This document shows positions 33,218 through 45,002 of a stretch of 64,000 nucleotides of DNA, piece by piece. Origin of the DNA: Lithodes maja (Eukaryota; Arthropoda; Malacostraca; Decapoda; Lithodidae); assembly GCA_037953745.1 (NCBI GenBank), contig JBAKBP010000701.1:186001-250000 (forward strand), in the 5' to 3' direction. The notes beneath the pieces are model-generated. The model saw only the letters and a program-made list of their open reading frames with translations. It was not told where the DNA came from and made no database searches. The position numbers were made by a program, and so were the translations under genes. Each line of letters begins with the position of its first letter. Positions within the stretch are counted from its first letter, which is position 1.

Positions 33218-35501
33218 TTAGGCATTTTTGTTGAGAAAAAGATACATGTTTATATGTTTAGCCTTGAGCCTACTTCTTTTAGCTGAAACAAGTTCTCCAG
33301 CTTTTGAAAATAGCCTTTCTGAAGGCACTGACGTGGCAGGTACACACAAATACTTTTTCCCCAATGTAGATAATCTAGGATGCTCTAAGGAATGTTTTTT
33401 CCAAAACTCTAGAGGATCGTCAGTCTTGGACATCAGCTTCCCCTCGATATAATGCCGCATCTCCAGAGCTGCGTCGACTACTACTGTCCTATGTTGCTGA
33501 TGTACAGTTGCCTTCTTTCCAAACCAACTCCAAAGTCCGACTTCTTCAACCGATTCCTCATTTGGTGATGGTAGCTGTGGGTTTGTTGAGTTGTCAAGCT
33601 CCTCCGAATGTGGACGGTTTTCTTCTGTGACTGAACACATTTCAGTTTCTATCCGTTTTACTGTTTGATCAGCCATTGATTTGTTAGAAAATGGCACCTT
33701 TTTTAACCTGGGATCCAAAAATGTAGAAGCGCCAAGCCAAAAGTTTGCCTCAACATTGCCAAACCTTTTCCTTACTTGAATTTTCGGTGTGAGCATCCTG
33801 GGTTCGAATCCACGGACTGCCACATGTGTTTGTAAATTTCATTAATCAATTTTAGGAGTATGGTTGGTTGTTGGAAGGAACATAATAATTGATATTGGTT
33901 CAGGAGTAATTTAACAAGAGGACTTCCCTAAGTGGTTAAGGCCCCATTAATTGCTCTTTCCATTCACATATGCATAGCCTACGTGAGTTGCAGTTGGGAT
34001 GTGTGTACATGCTTAGATTGATATGCAGGATTCGAAGTTGCATAATAAATCGTAGGCAGTGTCCACCAACCTTTAACTGTCTTCGTGGTGCGATGTATAA
34101 GGTGTTGATTTTCGGTGTGAGCATCCTGGGTTCGAATCCACGGACTGCCACATGTGTTTGTAAATTTCATTAATCGATTTTAGGAGTATGGTTGGTTGTT
34201 GGAAGGAACATAATAATTGAAGTAGTAGTTCATCCTTGAGCGATTGAGAGCTTTCATTTTCTGTTGTGCTTGTTGCAGATCTGACCTCTGTTACTGTTAT
34301 TTCCATCAACATTCTAGAAATAGGAATTATCTTTGAAACAGATAAATGAAGATCAGCACTAACTTCTGTGGTGGCTAATTCAAATGGTCTTAAAGTATTC
34401 ACAGCTTTTTGCATTTCGGACACCTCTGCAGCAGACAGACAAAGTTCATTCCTGCCCAATAGGCACAAAACAGTCGTAACAGCATCAATCATGCGTTCAA
34501 GCATAATTATACAATGAAGAATTCCATCGAGTTTCAACGTCTTGGATGAGTTTGTGTTCAGGGATATGGTTCTGAATCTGAATATCTGTTAATTTGTCAG
34601 ATGCCTTGACAGAGGAGTGGAAGTAAGTTACGATAGTCTTAACTTTTTTTATTAATTTAGTCAAATCATCACATGCACTGCTAGTAACAACAAGATTCAG
34701 GGTATGGGCAAAACAAGGAATGTGCCGCCACCCTACAATGGTAGCCGCTCTAGTCATATTGGAAGCATTGTCAGTAACCAACATCCTAACCTTATTCACA
34801 ATTGACCACTCTTCACCAACACGGTTCAATTCTGTTGCAATATTCTCACCAGTGTGGGCTGTTGTTAGTTGAATTGTCTCCAACACAAGTGATTTTAGAA
34901 CCCAATCAGAGGTAATAAAATGTGCTGTAATGCACATAAATCCTTGTGTTTGTCGTGAACTCCATATGTCAGTAGTTAAAGCAACATCATTAGTGTCTTC
35001 AAGCATTTTTTCACTTTTGCCTTTTCAGCATTGTATGCATCTGGTAACATATTTCTCATGATTTTCCTTCTACTCAGCAATTCATACGCAGGATCGAGTC
35101 CATTCACTAAATTACGGAATCCTAAGTCCTCAACAACTGATGCTGGCTGTAAATCAGTTGCTATCATTTTCATCACCAATCCATCCAGTTCCTTGCTCTT
35201 TTTTGACCCAGCAGCATATTTCCCTTTTCTAGGGAATAATGTATCAATGCTGTATTGCTTCTGAGTGGTCTCTTTTGATGCCTGAGGGAGTAGTGAAAGT
35301 TTTTGCTGCTTAGCAGCCTCATAAATATTATGTCCCAGCATGTTTAGAACTCAAATGTTTAAACAAATTTTATGTGTTCTGCGAATGTTGGTACACTGCA
35401 CCACAAATTAAGCACTTTGCTTTCCCTGGTCTATCCTTTATTTTTTCAAAATGTTCCCATATTACACTAGTGTGAGGACGCTTTTTATCCATGGCATCCA
35501 T
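33218..35501 (-). pseudogene. hAT transposase with BED zinc finger
   Basis: From the ATG at 35501: an N-terminal BED finger (VIWEHF, CLICG, then FKHLSSKH) with an in-frame TAA, followed by frameshifts. The catalytic core follows at 35341-34497 (DIWSS, MLVTDNASNM, CFAHTLNLVV) and continues to 34217. A 437-bp insert (33780-34216) interrupts it. The C-terminal dimerisation region (WKKH, YLCVPATSVPSERLFS) ends at 33218. Transposases of this type cut and rejoin the element ends. Several frameshifts plus stops show it is dead; removing the insert and one TTGA restores the local frame. Confidence 0.85.
33780..34216 (+). mobile_element. Miniature terminal-direct-repeat element (TRIM-like) with B-box motif
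   Basis: Direct repeats of 109 bp (33780-33888 and 34108-34216) flank 219 bp. The target TTGA is duplicated (33776-33779 and 34217-34220), and the hAT frame is restored when the insert and one TTGA are removed. Each repeat carries GGTTCGAATCC, a consensus B box, on the + strand. The interior starts near a TATTGGTTCAGG stretch that could be a primer-binding site (weak). An A-box-like AAGTGGTTAAGG lies in the interior. Repeat ends are not the usual TG..CA. Confidence 0.65.
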
Positions 35502-35636
35502 TGTTCTGGCATCCATTGTTCTGTCAGTCAGTCAGCCTGGAAATATGAGAAGGCAAAATAATAGGTATGTAGGCCCTACTACTAATATTACGCAAAATAA
35601 GATATCTAGCCTATCTCAGTTAATCAATAAGCCTAT

Positions 35637-35681
<45 letters not shown>

Positions 35682-36155
35682 TACAAAATAATAAAACTGC
35701 AACTGTATTCACAATCAACGTAGACTACAAATCAATTTGAATTTGTCAAGGGGTACAAAGCTTAGGAGCAGTAGGTTAATATCCTCAATGCATTATACTA
35801 TATTACTATAAGAAACGAAAGAGATATTGCGCATAGTAATGGCTTACCAATATTTAAAATGTTTTTGTAGGCCTACTCATGATTCAACGGCACGCTTCTA
35901 TGACGATAGTACTCACTACTCAGGTAACTGACACTGAATCTGATGCGGGCAATGGTCGGCTGCCCTGCTCAGTCTCAGGGTTGCCACATGCCACTTGCCT
36001 ACAAATTGTACATGGCCCTTCACTGCTGACGAAAATCAATATATTGTCTATTAAGAATAACTTGAAAATTGTTCTTGAGTAATCACTTAATGGATTCGAT
36101 TACTCAAAAAATAATCGATTACAATATTTTTTTGACAAGTAATCGAAGTAATCGA
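35502..36155. other. hAT 5' noncoding region with subterminal motifs
   Basis: Upstream of the transposase start on the - strand. It contains a (TA)n tract (35640-35678) and, near 36075-36158, repeated TAATCGATTAC-like motifs matching those at the other hAT end (27040-27110). Such repeats are plausible transposase binding sites. Confidence 0.6.
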
Positions 36156-36601
36156 TTAAGCTCGAGTCACACATTCCCGTCCTGACCTCCCGTCCTCCCC
36201 CGACCACCAAAAACTGTTGGACGGCATCAAACGGATGACCTTGTGTCCCGAGTGGGCCCGAGTGGCCACGTGTGGCTCTGATGCGCGACCTCAACACGTC
36301 ACCGCCCCGGAAGACGGCGCATGCACGGTTAGTGGACGGAGATCTCAACACGTGACCGCCCCGGTAGACGGAGCATGGGCGGCGACTTGGTGCCACGACC
36401 AGTCCCTTTGGAAGGCGACCTAATAAGTCTGAATACGACCTGTCGGAGACGCATCGGGACGGCACTGCGACGACACTGCGACCAAAATATGATGGCCGCA
36501 GTGTCGTCGGCAATGGCCCCCATCATGCATATATATTGGGGCGTGGCACAGAGACACCTCAGTCTCAACCAGCGTGCCGCCGATAGAACTTCTCCTGCCG
36601 A

Positions 36602-38294
36602 ATGACCCTCAACATGGACGCCACTCTGTTGAATCAAGTGCAGCTGTACATGGATTGCAACGTACAACTGTGCTCAACAGTCCTAACTTTCATGGAAGTT
36701 GTGAGCGAGCTGAAGAAGAGAAGGAAAAAGCGAAGTGTGTGGGTGAAGCCACACCTATTGAGGAGGGAGACCTATGGCCACTACCACACCCTCATGAGGG
36801 AATTGTCAGCAGAGGATCCAGAACTGTACCGGAACTTCCTGCGGCTCGACGAGGGTCTCTTCGACGAGATATGCGAGCGTGTGCGGCCTCGGCTGGAGAA
36901 GAAGATCACCTTCTGGAGGAGGCCCCTGAAGGTAGGGCTGAGAGTGGCCATAACCTTGCGATTTCTCGCAAGTGGGAACTCCTACGCCAGTCTCAGATTC
37001 GCTTTCCGTGTAGCCAAGAACACCATCTCCCTACTTGTTCCCGAGACGTGTGAGGCCATCGTTGGAGCCTTTTCTGATGAGGTGTTCCACTTCCCCACGA
37101 CACCAGAGGAGTGGAAGGCCATTGCACACAGGTTCTCAAGTCGGTGGGACTTCCAACACGCACTAGGGGGGATCGATGGGAAACATATTCGGATCAGGAA
37201 CCCATCATACGGTGGATCAAAGTATTACAACTATAAAAAGTTCTACTCTGTTGGCCTACTTGCAGTCGTGGATGCAGACTACAAGTTCATCCATGTGGAC
37301 ATCGGCAGCCCTGGATGCGAGTCAGATGCCGGGTGCTTCCTTAAATCCCCACTAAATGAACTCATCAACTCCAACCATGCAAACTTCCCACAACCTGAGC
37401 CCCTGTCCAACGCCCGTCACCAAGATGTACCCTACTACTTTATCGGTGACAACGCCTTCAGCCTTCGTCCGTGGATGATGATTCCGTATCCACAACGGGG
37501 TCTGGGCCACGACGAAAGGATCTACAACTACCGGCTATCAAGGGCACGAAGAGTGGTGGAGAACGCCTTTGGAATCCTAGCGAACAGGTAAGCAAGAAAT
37601 ATAGTATTGTATGGTATTGAAACATATGTATTTATTTCGAGTGAGACATACGAATATGTTCCTACACTTACCCACCTAATTGAACATCTGACAGACATTA
37701 ATATAACACAGACTTATTTGCACCACTGTACATGATATAAACACTTTAAATATCCAGTAATATGTCTTGGAGATATGACTTAAAGCACGATGGTGTACTT
37801 CAGTCATGATATTCTAGTCTACAAACTTCATAGTCTATTCATTATATGAATAATAAAACAAAAAGTATCCAAACGTCTATCACTCAAAAGAGGTTGTAAA
37901 TATCCACAGATATTCCCTGGCTGACATTCTTTCCCCAATGCTAGAATTAATTGTTTGACTGTACTATAATTTTTTTCCAACCCACAGGTTCCGAATTCTC
38001 CACACATCAATCACCCTCGCCCCAGCAAGGATCGAGTCTGTGGTGACGGCTTGCTGCACCCTCCACAACTTCCTCAGGATACGTCGCCCATCGGCCCATG
38101 AGTCAGACCAGGAGGACCCCGAAACCCATTTGGTTTCCCGAGGCCCCTGGCGAGATGACGACGTACTGCCTAGTATTCCCACCCCTACAGGTCGCAACAC
38201 AGGCAACCAGGCTGGCAAGAGAGTACGGGAGTATCTGACGAAGTACGTAAACTCACCACCGGGGAGTGTGTCGTGGCAGGAGAACATGATATAG
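36602..38294 (+). CDS. PIF/Harbinger (HARBI1-like) transposase, two exons
   Basis: Exon 1 is 36602-37587 and exon 2 37988-38294, joined in phase across a GT-AG intron (GTAAGCAAG ... CCAACCCACAG). The DDE_4 catalytic set is visible: D in GGIDGKHI, D in IGDNAF and E in VVENAFG. Upstream is the helix-turn-helix-like N-terminal region. The protein (about 430 residues) is close to the usual length of about 350-450 and has no stops. It cuts and re-inserts the element at TWA targets, normally together with the Myb/MADF-type partner encoded on the other strand. The ATG at 36602 was chosen as the first in frame. Confidence 0.9.
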
Positions 38295-38913
38295 GTGAGA
38301 AACAACATATTTGTGTTTTTAATAATTTTGTTGTTTCAGGTATGTTATGTCATTTATATAGAGTATTATTTATTCCCATTATATTTGCATATGTAGTATC
38401 ATTATCTTTCATTATAAGCTCAGTGTACTCATGTGTATTTTCATTTCTCTATTTTTCTATTACGTATTCTTATTATTGTTTATTTGTAATAATAATAATA
38501 ATAATAATAGTTCTTAATTCATAGTTCAGTTAATTCATGTTTTCTTTTATTTCTTTGTTTTTGCATAACTTATTGTAAATCGTATATCTTAGTTATGTAT
38601 TAATTATTCATATTTATATTGATGTAGACTAATTCCATTTTTTCCCAGTTTATTCTTAGTTGGCAGTTGTTTTATAATTCCATTTCTTATTATTAGTATT
38701 ATATGCCTCTTCATTGATTTATTAATTTTCATGTACTGGTGCACGTTGCTTATTATATGTTCTTATATTTGTGCACAGATATCTTCATATGATTTATTAA
38801 CAAAAATAAGGACATAAAAAATAATCATTTTGCACATTAAACATATTTATTTTCCATTGGATACAAGCCAGAGAAAGATAGAAAAAAGACATAACACAAA
38901 CATGTCACCACCC
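38295..38913. other. AT-rich spacer between the two Harbinger genes
   Basis: The convergent genes end here. It contains an (AAT)n microsatellite near 38491-38509. No gene or repeat family was recognised. Confidence 0.5.
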
Positions 38914-41661
38914 TTAAATAAAATGGAGGTAGTTCGACGATGTTGTGCAGTTAGAAGGATCTGTGGTAAACATATTTTCTTTGGTGTAAGGCGGTGTATG
39001 CAGGGTCTGCTGGCTGGTTCCTGGTGATGTGGCGTTGGTCAGGCCATCGAAGAGGCTTGATGAGACACTTATGTTGTGGAGTGTCGTGTCCTTGGGAGTG
39101 GAGCAGTTTCGTTGTGGTGTTGAGGAGGGCAGTAGGTTGGGTGTGGCAGGTGCAGGGTATTGATTGTACAACACAGGTGGTTGGTTCAGATATTGAACCG
39201 TGGGCATCTGCTGCAGGGGCTGCTGGACATGCTGCACCTGAATGGGGTGTTGCACCTGCTGGAGGACCTGGGGAGAAGCAGCCGTGAATGACCTCATGAT
39301 GTTAATCATGGTATCAGCCTGGGCAGTCTTACCCCGGTATTTCTCCAGCAGGAGCAACATCTCCATTCTGCTGTGGCCCCACACGCTGGGGTCCAGCTTG
39401 CTGGACTCGGTCGTAATTGAACCGAAGAATTGCTTCCAGGACTCCTCCTCCCTAGTGCATGGCTGAGGGGTCGCGAACTTGTCCACCATCCTCCGGACAC
39501 CACTGGCCTGTTCCTGTAGCTGTTTGGGGAAAACCAAGAGTGTTATAGTAGTGTTGTATTATTTTGATTGCATCGAATAATAATACTAATATTCATTAAA
39601 TATTTATAGATACTGCAGCCGCCACCTGAAAATGTCAAGAGGAACATATTATACATACACTTTATACTTAATTAGTCTACCCTACTTACACATAACATTA
39701 TACTGTGGAAGTAAATTTATTTACCTGTTTCCGGACAACGAAGCCGGGTCGACCACAATAAAATACCTAAGGTTTATCAATAAACACAAACTCCATATTC
39801 TGAATATGCTTTAAATATGAAATCTGATTTCTACTTACAGTCACCATGACGGAGGTGGCCTCGGTCAACACGTCACCAGTGTTGTGCTGATGGCACTGTG
39901 ACTGGCTACCCCCAGATGTTTGGCGCGAAGGGCCTGGGACTGCGGCAGGTGCATCCTCCTCCTCGTCATCCTCCTCGCTCCCACCATCTTCCGGCACCGT
40001 AGCAGTGTGCTTTGCCTGCAGACCAAGGAAAGCTTTTATTTATTATGTTAAAGTGCCTATCTATGTATTTTGTATTGATACTTAATAAAATCTGTAAACA
40101 ACTCTAGTGTGTATATTTCCACCATGTCTGACAATAACTATTACGAAGGTATGAATTAAATACATTATAAATACGGTTTTTAAGCAAAGGTAAAAAATTA
40201 TTTCATAGGTAACAATATATATTGCAAAAGGCTGACGGGTTCTAGAACAGTACAGAAAATGCCACACAAATAGATGGATTAACCATAACCAGAGATGAAT
40301 CTCATTATATATAAAGGTATATACCGAATTATGTAGATATTAAAATGTAAAACAGGCAAAGTAAACAAACAATAACTGGGACAAGGACAATATAGGGTCA
40401 AATTAAATTATCGAAATCGCTATACTTACTAAAATATTATTATTTATAAACCCTATATATAATTACTAAAATATAATTATGTGTAAACCCTATATAAACC
40501 AAAGGAAATTACAATACTTGAACATACCTTTCTACAACCAATGCTCCGGGGTTTGTGCCGGACGATGTGGGTGGCCAGGAAGGAAAACACATGTAAAATC
40601 CACCTATCCCTCTCCGTCACGGTCTTGCTGGCCCCAGAACCGCTCTTGGGGTTCAGCTTCCCGTACCGCGTCCTCATTGTGTCGAGGAAGTGCCGGACCT
40701 GATATCCTGTGGAAGAGATGTTTCTGAGTTCACACAGGCATAAAATCATTTAATATAAGCATTGGCTAGCTGGCTCAGACAAAATACTATCATACAACAT
40801 ACTAGAGTGAACAAGTGGCAATTTCGGACAATATAATATATATTCTCCTCACACTCTAGTGAACGCATGGGTATATCCTAGAATATTATAGAATGAACAC
40901 ATGGCAAATACAGGCAATAAAACAAATAAACACTGAACTTGAACACGGCACTGAATTATTACATATTTATATATATATATAGACTTCGCAATTGTTTAAT
41001 CGGAGGCCTCTTTTTCTAGTTATTATAAACGTATTCTATATTGCTTGTATATGATATATAGAAGCAATATAATTGTTAAATTGAAAAACAAATACATTTT
41101 CTTTGAAGAGGCCATACACAATAAACAATTATTAGACTACACAATAAACAATTACCATAGACTAACCTGGAATGGGTGGGGTCATGGAAGAACCCTTCTC
41201 CTCGTAGAGGCGGTTTTTCTTGGTGACGTCCTTGTAGTCCCTGCGTGTCTTCTGGTAGAGAATGGGATTCTCCTTATACCATTCCCCCAGATCAAGTTCT
41301 ATATGATCCTCCAGGAGCAGGGGCCTGATGTTGGCCTTCGTCGATGGGGAACGCTTCTTTTTTGCACCAGCCACAGCAGCCACCTGCCTATCTTCGCCGC
41401 CCCCGTCGGTGTCACCATCGGATGATGTTGTCTCATGCTGCTCTTCTTCTGAATCACTGGGGGCCGGATCCACAACCACTGCTTCTTCGTTGTCCAGGCT
41501 GATGACAAGTGTGGGTGACTGAGGTCACCCTGGTGCTCTACAACAGCAGGGCGCTCCTGTGTCTCCTCTACTACCTCCATCACCTGGCTGTCTAGGGTGT
41601 CCTGGTGCTTCTTTGGTTTTATTATGATGCATCGCCTCTTCTTGGAGTCAGACTTAGGCAT
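38914..41661 (-). pseudogene. Harbinger-associated MADF/BESS DNA-binding protein, four exons
   Basis: Predicted exons on the - strand: 41661-41167, 40706-40528, 40015-39839 and 39519-38914, each bounded by GT-AG and joining in phase. Exon 1 ends within, and exon 2 completes, a MADF-like domain (LGEWYKENPILY, RDYKDVTKK, then FLDTMRTRYGKL). Exon 3 is acidic. Exon 4 has a BESS-like helix (DPSVWGHSRMEMLLLLEKYR) and a Gln/Pro-rich tail. Such partners bind the element ends and recruit transposase. Between about 41530 and 41510 the frame shifts (a TGA precedes the MADF frame), so this copy looks broken unless translation starts elsewhere. Confidence 0.75.
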
Positions 41662-42211
41662 AACGTAGGCTCGAGGTTGGAGTAGGGTGGAGGTTGGAGG
41701 TTGTGCGAGGTGGTTGTTGCGGTGACGGCGGCTTGGGAACTGAGGTAGGACCACACGCGGCTGGCTCTTTTATGGACGCTTGGTGGGCGGGGACTAGCGG
41801 GGGCGCATGGGGTGATCACGTGAGGCGACGTTGCCAAGTCGCAGTCTCAACTTTCAAATATTTTGGTCTGGGCATAGACTACGTCTGGTAGCGTCTAGGC
41901 GCCGCATAGACGCTTATACACGGCGCCTATGCGCTGACCCGTCACGTGGGTGATCCGCCCTTGAACCGAGTTTGGCGGTTGGTCCGTTCTGATCCGTTTA
42001 TTTTTGGTATGTCAAAAATGCACGGCTCCCTCGCCGCCGCGGACCGTGCTGTGGCGTCACTGTACGTTCATGAACAGACCATACACGTTTAGGTCGGAGA
42101 CCTTGCACGATTGCATACGTTTTCAGTGGTCGGGGGAGGACGGGAGGTCAAGACGGGAATGTGTGAACCGAGCTTTACTAGTAGTCGATTACGCCCACCA
42201 CTATGTTCTAC

Positions 42212-42928
42212 ATTACACACGTGGAGGCTGAGCAGTGAGGGTGATCTTCTTGGTTTTGGGCAGGCAGGATTGGGGCTTTCTTATATGGGAGGGCCAAATA
42301 CCATTCTATGAGCTTTTAAGTCCCTAGGGTGATTACCAGGCAAGATATTCAGTGTGTAACCATTTAGGACTGTTATACTGTACACATGCAGGTCAGTGAT
42401 TTAGTTTAGGCTACATTATCAGGCAAGAAGGTTAGATTACCATATACGTTTGCATTACTGGTACTGGCCCATAGACTGTTGAGTGTTGATCACTGAGCCT
42501 TGTGTAACCTATTCTACAGTACAGTATTTAAAGTTAGGCTAGGCTAGACTTTTGTGTTAGGTTAAATCAGTAGGCTTTGAGATAGGCTAGGCTAGGAGTA
42601 AACAGACTATAGGCTGTGTGAACCCTTGAGTGCTTGCCTTATCATATTTCTGCACATATTAATAAATATAATTGCCTGTTACATGTGTATTTATTTTCAA
42701 GAGTGCCTTTAATAACTATGATGATATTTATACCTTTATATGCTAGGTTATAGGCTGTACACATGTTATTAGGCTAATTATCAAGCCAGTTGTCCCCATA
42801 TCAGGTAACCTCTATAATCAATATATATTTCTACTGCATACAGTAGTTGTGTATTGCTCACTGAGGCATTACATAAAATTCATAAGATCAGGGGAAGGGT
42901 TATAGAATATAATTTCCACCCCGTGACA
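42212..42928 (+). other. Candidate gypsy 5' LTR, right part
   Basis: Noncoding, with many TAGGCTA-type words, ending GTGACA just before a primer-binding-site-like sequence. The LTR start cannot be set without the 3' LTR; the hAT may have landed inside it. Confidence 0.45.
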
Positions 42929-42930
42929 AG

Positions 42931-42949
42931 TGGCGACCGTGACCAGGAC
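42931..42949 (+). promoter_or_regulatory. Candidate primer-binding site
   Basis: TGGCGACCGTGACCAGGAC begins with TGG, complementary to a tRNA 3' CCA, two bases after the GTGACA LTR-like end. This fits minus-strand priming of a Ty3/gypsy element. The tRNA was not identified. Confidence 0.6.
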
Positions 42950-43190
42950 CTGATCTGGACGGCTAGCTTTTAATTTGTGATTTTGTGCAGTTAGGCTAAA
43001 ATAATTGTTTTTCCATGTGATTTAGGGATTTTTGTGCAATTGATAGGCCTATTTTCCCATGTGATTTTTGTGCATTATATTTCTCCATGTTATTTTGTGA
43101 ATTTTTGTTTTCTCGAGTGAGGCTAAGCATCCTCTCGTGATTTTATTTTTAGTGCATTTCTTTTTTCTCGAGTGAGGCTACACATCCTCT
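42950..43190 (+). repeat. Gypsy leader with tandem units
   Basis: Repeated words GTGATTTT(A)TTTTTAGTGCATT and TCTCGAGTGAGGCTA(A/C)(G/A)CATCCTCTC. A roughly 57-bp unit (43134-43190) reappears after the LINE at 44884-44940, and half-units continue to about 45000. It may be a pre-existing tandem repeat rather than a target duplication. Confidence 0.6.
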
Positions 43191-44883
43191 CACATTAAAG
43201 GAAGCTAAGGATGAGCTCTCCAAACCACTGACATTACTATTCAATAAATCCTTGCAGTCTGGAACTATGCCCGATCAGTGGAAGCTAGCCAATGTAACAC
43301 CGATATTAAAAAAAGGCAGCAAATCCCTACCCAGTAACTATCATCCAATTAGCTTAACCTCAGTTGTATGTAAAATGCTAGAAACGGTCATACGAGACAG
43401 ACTCGTAATTCACTTAGAGGAAAATAACATACTTAAAGATACTCAACACGGCTTTCGTAAGAAACGTTCCTGTTTAACAAACCTCTTAGACTTCTTCCAC
43501 GATATCCTCAACCTCTACGATGAGAGTAAAGCTGTAGATATTATATACCTTGATTTTCAAAAGGCCTTTGACAAAGTTCCCCACAAACGTTTACTGCTAA
43601 AACTAAAAGCGCATGGAATACAAGACGGTGTGTTGAAATGGATAGAAAATTGGTTCAGCGACAGAAAGCAAAGAGTAGTCATAAACGGTAAGGCTTCTAA
43701 ATGGACCAATGTAAGTAGCGGGGTACCCCAGGGATCGGTACTAGGACCAATTCTCTTTCTAATTTACATCAACGACATAGATGAGGGTCTCACCTGTACA
43801 ATCTCAAAATTTGCTGACGATACAAAAATTGCAAATAGCGTACTCTCAAAAGAACAAGTTGACGATATGCAACACAATCTAGATAAATTGTCATGTTGGG
43901 CCCAAATTTGGCAAATGAGTTTCAATGCGGATAAATGTAAAGTACTACATATCGGATACCTAAATGAGAAAGCAAACTATTCGATGAATGGCACTCAGCT
44001 TAAGAATGTAAACAGAGAAACCGATCTGGGAGTAACAATATCGAGTAACCTAAAACCGAGTCAACAATGTTCAGAAGTTGTTAAGAAGGCAAACAAAATA
44101 ATTGGCTTTATAGGCAGGTCATTTGAGCATAAATCCAAAGACATTATCCTAACCCTTTAGAATTCCTTAGTCCGCCCTCTTCTGGAATACTGCGTTCAAT
44201 GCTGGTGCCCTTATTACCAAAAAGATATAAACAAGCTAGAACGAGTTCAACGTAGAGTTATCAAAATGATACCTAGCCTAAAGAACAAACCATACGAAGA
44301 GCGTCTTAGAGAATTAAATCTATTTCCTTTAACCCAGCGCAGATTAAGAGGTGACTTAATTCAAGTGTTCAAAATCATCAAAGGCATCGACAATATGAAC
44401 TGTAGTACTTCACTATCGACCAATCTAATTACACGCGGGGAAACGGTTGCAAAATTATTGGTAAATCTTTTAACTCACACGAATCTAAGAATTTCTTCTT
44501 CAATCGAGTTGTCAACTTGTGGAATGGGCTTCCCCGAAACGTTATAGACTTCATCACCGTTGATTCATTTAAACTCCGCCTAGACAAATATCTCGCATCA
44601 AACCCGCGACTGACTGCGTTTGTAAATGAATAACTTTATTTTATCCCCCCCTCAGTTACTAACCCATCTGTCCCCTACTAACTTCCTAATCCTGCCACGG
44701 ACATTAGTTCCAGGGCAGTAATTCCCTTTCCAATGTTCCCTTACCCACTCTAAATCACTGTTTGGACACCTGATCCTCAGTGTTTTGGAGGACAAGCAAC
44801 CTAGAAGGGTCACTAAACCTGTTGTTGCTTGATTTCCTTTGTACTCCTTTGTACTCCTTTGTGATAAGTGTATTTATTTCCTT
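43191..44883 (+). pseudogene. CR1-like LINE, 5'-truncated RT
   Basis: The RT frame from about 43195 shows NYHPISLTSV, DFQKAFDKVPH, SGVPQGSVLGP and the catalytic FADD. CR1-type C-terminal blocks follow (DLGVTISSNLK, LVRPLLEYCVQCW). A TAG at 44158-44160 and frameshifts near 44500 break it; the product would end at about 44631. The 3' tail is a short tandem of CTCCTTTGTA (about 44840-44863). No ORF1 or endonuclease is present, a common outcome of 5' truncation. Inserted in the gypsy leader. Confidence 0.85.
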
Positions 44884-45002
44884 GTGATTTTATTCTTAGT
44901 GCATTTCTTTTTTCTCGAGTGAGGCTACGCATCCTCTCGATACGTGTATTTATATTTCTCCATGTGATTTTATTTTTAGTGCATTTATATAATTTTGCAG
45001 CA
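44632..45002 (+). other. LINE 3' UTR and end of the gypsy leader
   Basis: LINE 3' noncoding DNA to about 44883, then gypsy leader repeat units up to the gag ATG at 45003. No gene seen. Confidence 0.5.

Larger units (their letters stand above)
36159..42175 (+). mobile_element. PIF/Harbinger transposon, nearly complete
   Basis: Flanked by TTA (36156-36158 and 42176-42178), the PIF/Harbinger target. Terminal inverted repeats of about 50 bp start AGCTCGAGTCACACATTCC at the left and, inverted, AGCTCGGTTCACACATTCC at the right. It carries the two genes typical of the superfamily: a DDE transposase on + (36602-38294, one intron) and a MADF/BESS DNA-binding protein on - (41661-38914, three introns). 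A roughly 36-bp subterminal motif (CTCAACACGT...ACCGCCCCGG) is repeated near 36290 and 36345. It is nested in the right end of the hAT. Confidence 0.9.
27006..42203 (-). mobile_element. 15.2-kb hAT transposon with nested insertions
   Basis: A perfect 8-bp duplication TGTTCTAC lies at 26998-27005 and 42204-42211. The ends are TAGTGGTGGGCG and its inverted copy (12 bp perfect). Subterminal regions are packed with AATCGATTAC-type motifs (27040-27110 and about 36075-36160). The transposase pseudogene is on the - strand (35501-33218). The element is swollen by a Harbinger transposon, a terminal-repeat mini-element, LTR-like units and microsatellites. Eight-bp duplications are the hAT hallmark. Confidence 0.9.

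Noticed and set aside
43134..44940. 57-bp target-site duplication around the CR1-like LINE
   Set aside because: The gypsy leader already contains tandem units of the same sequence, so the match is better explained by pre-existing repeats.
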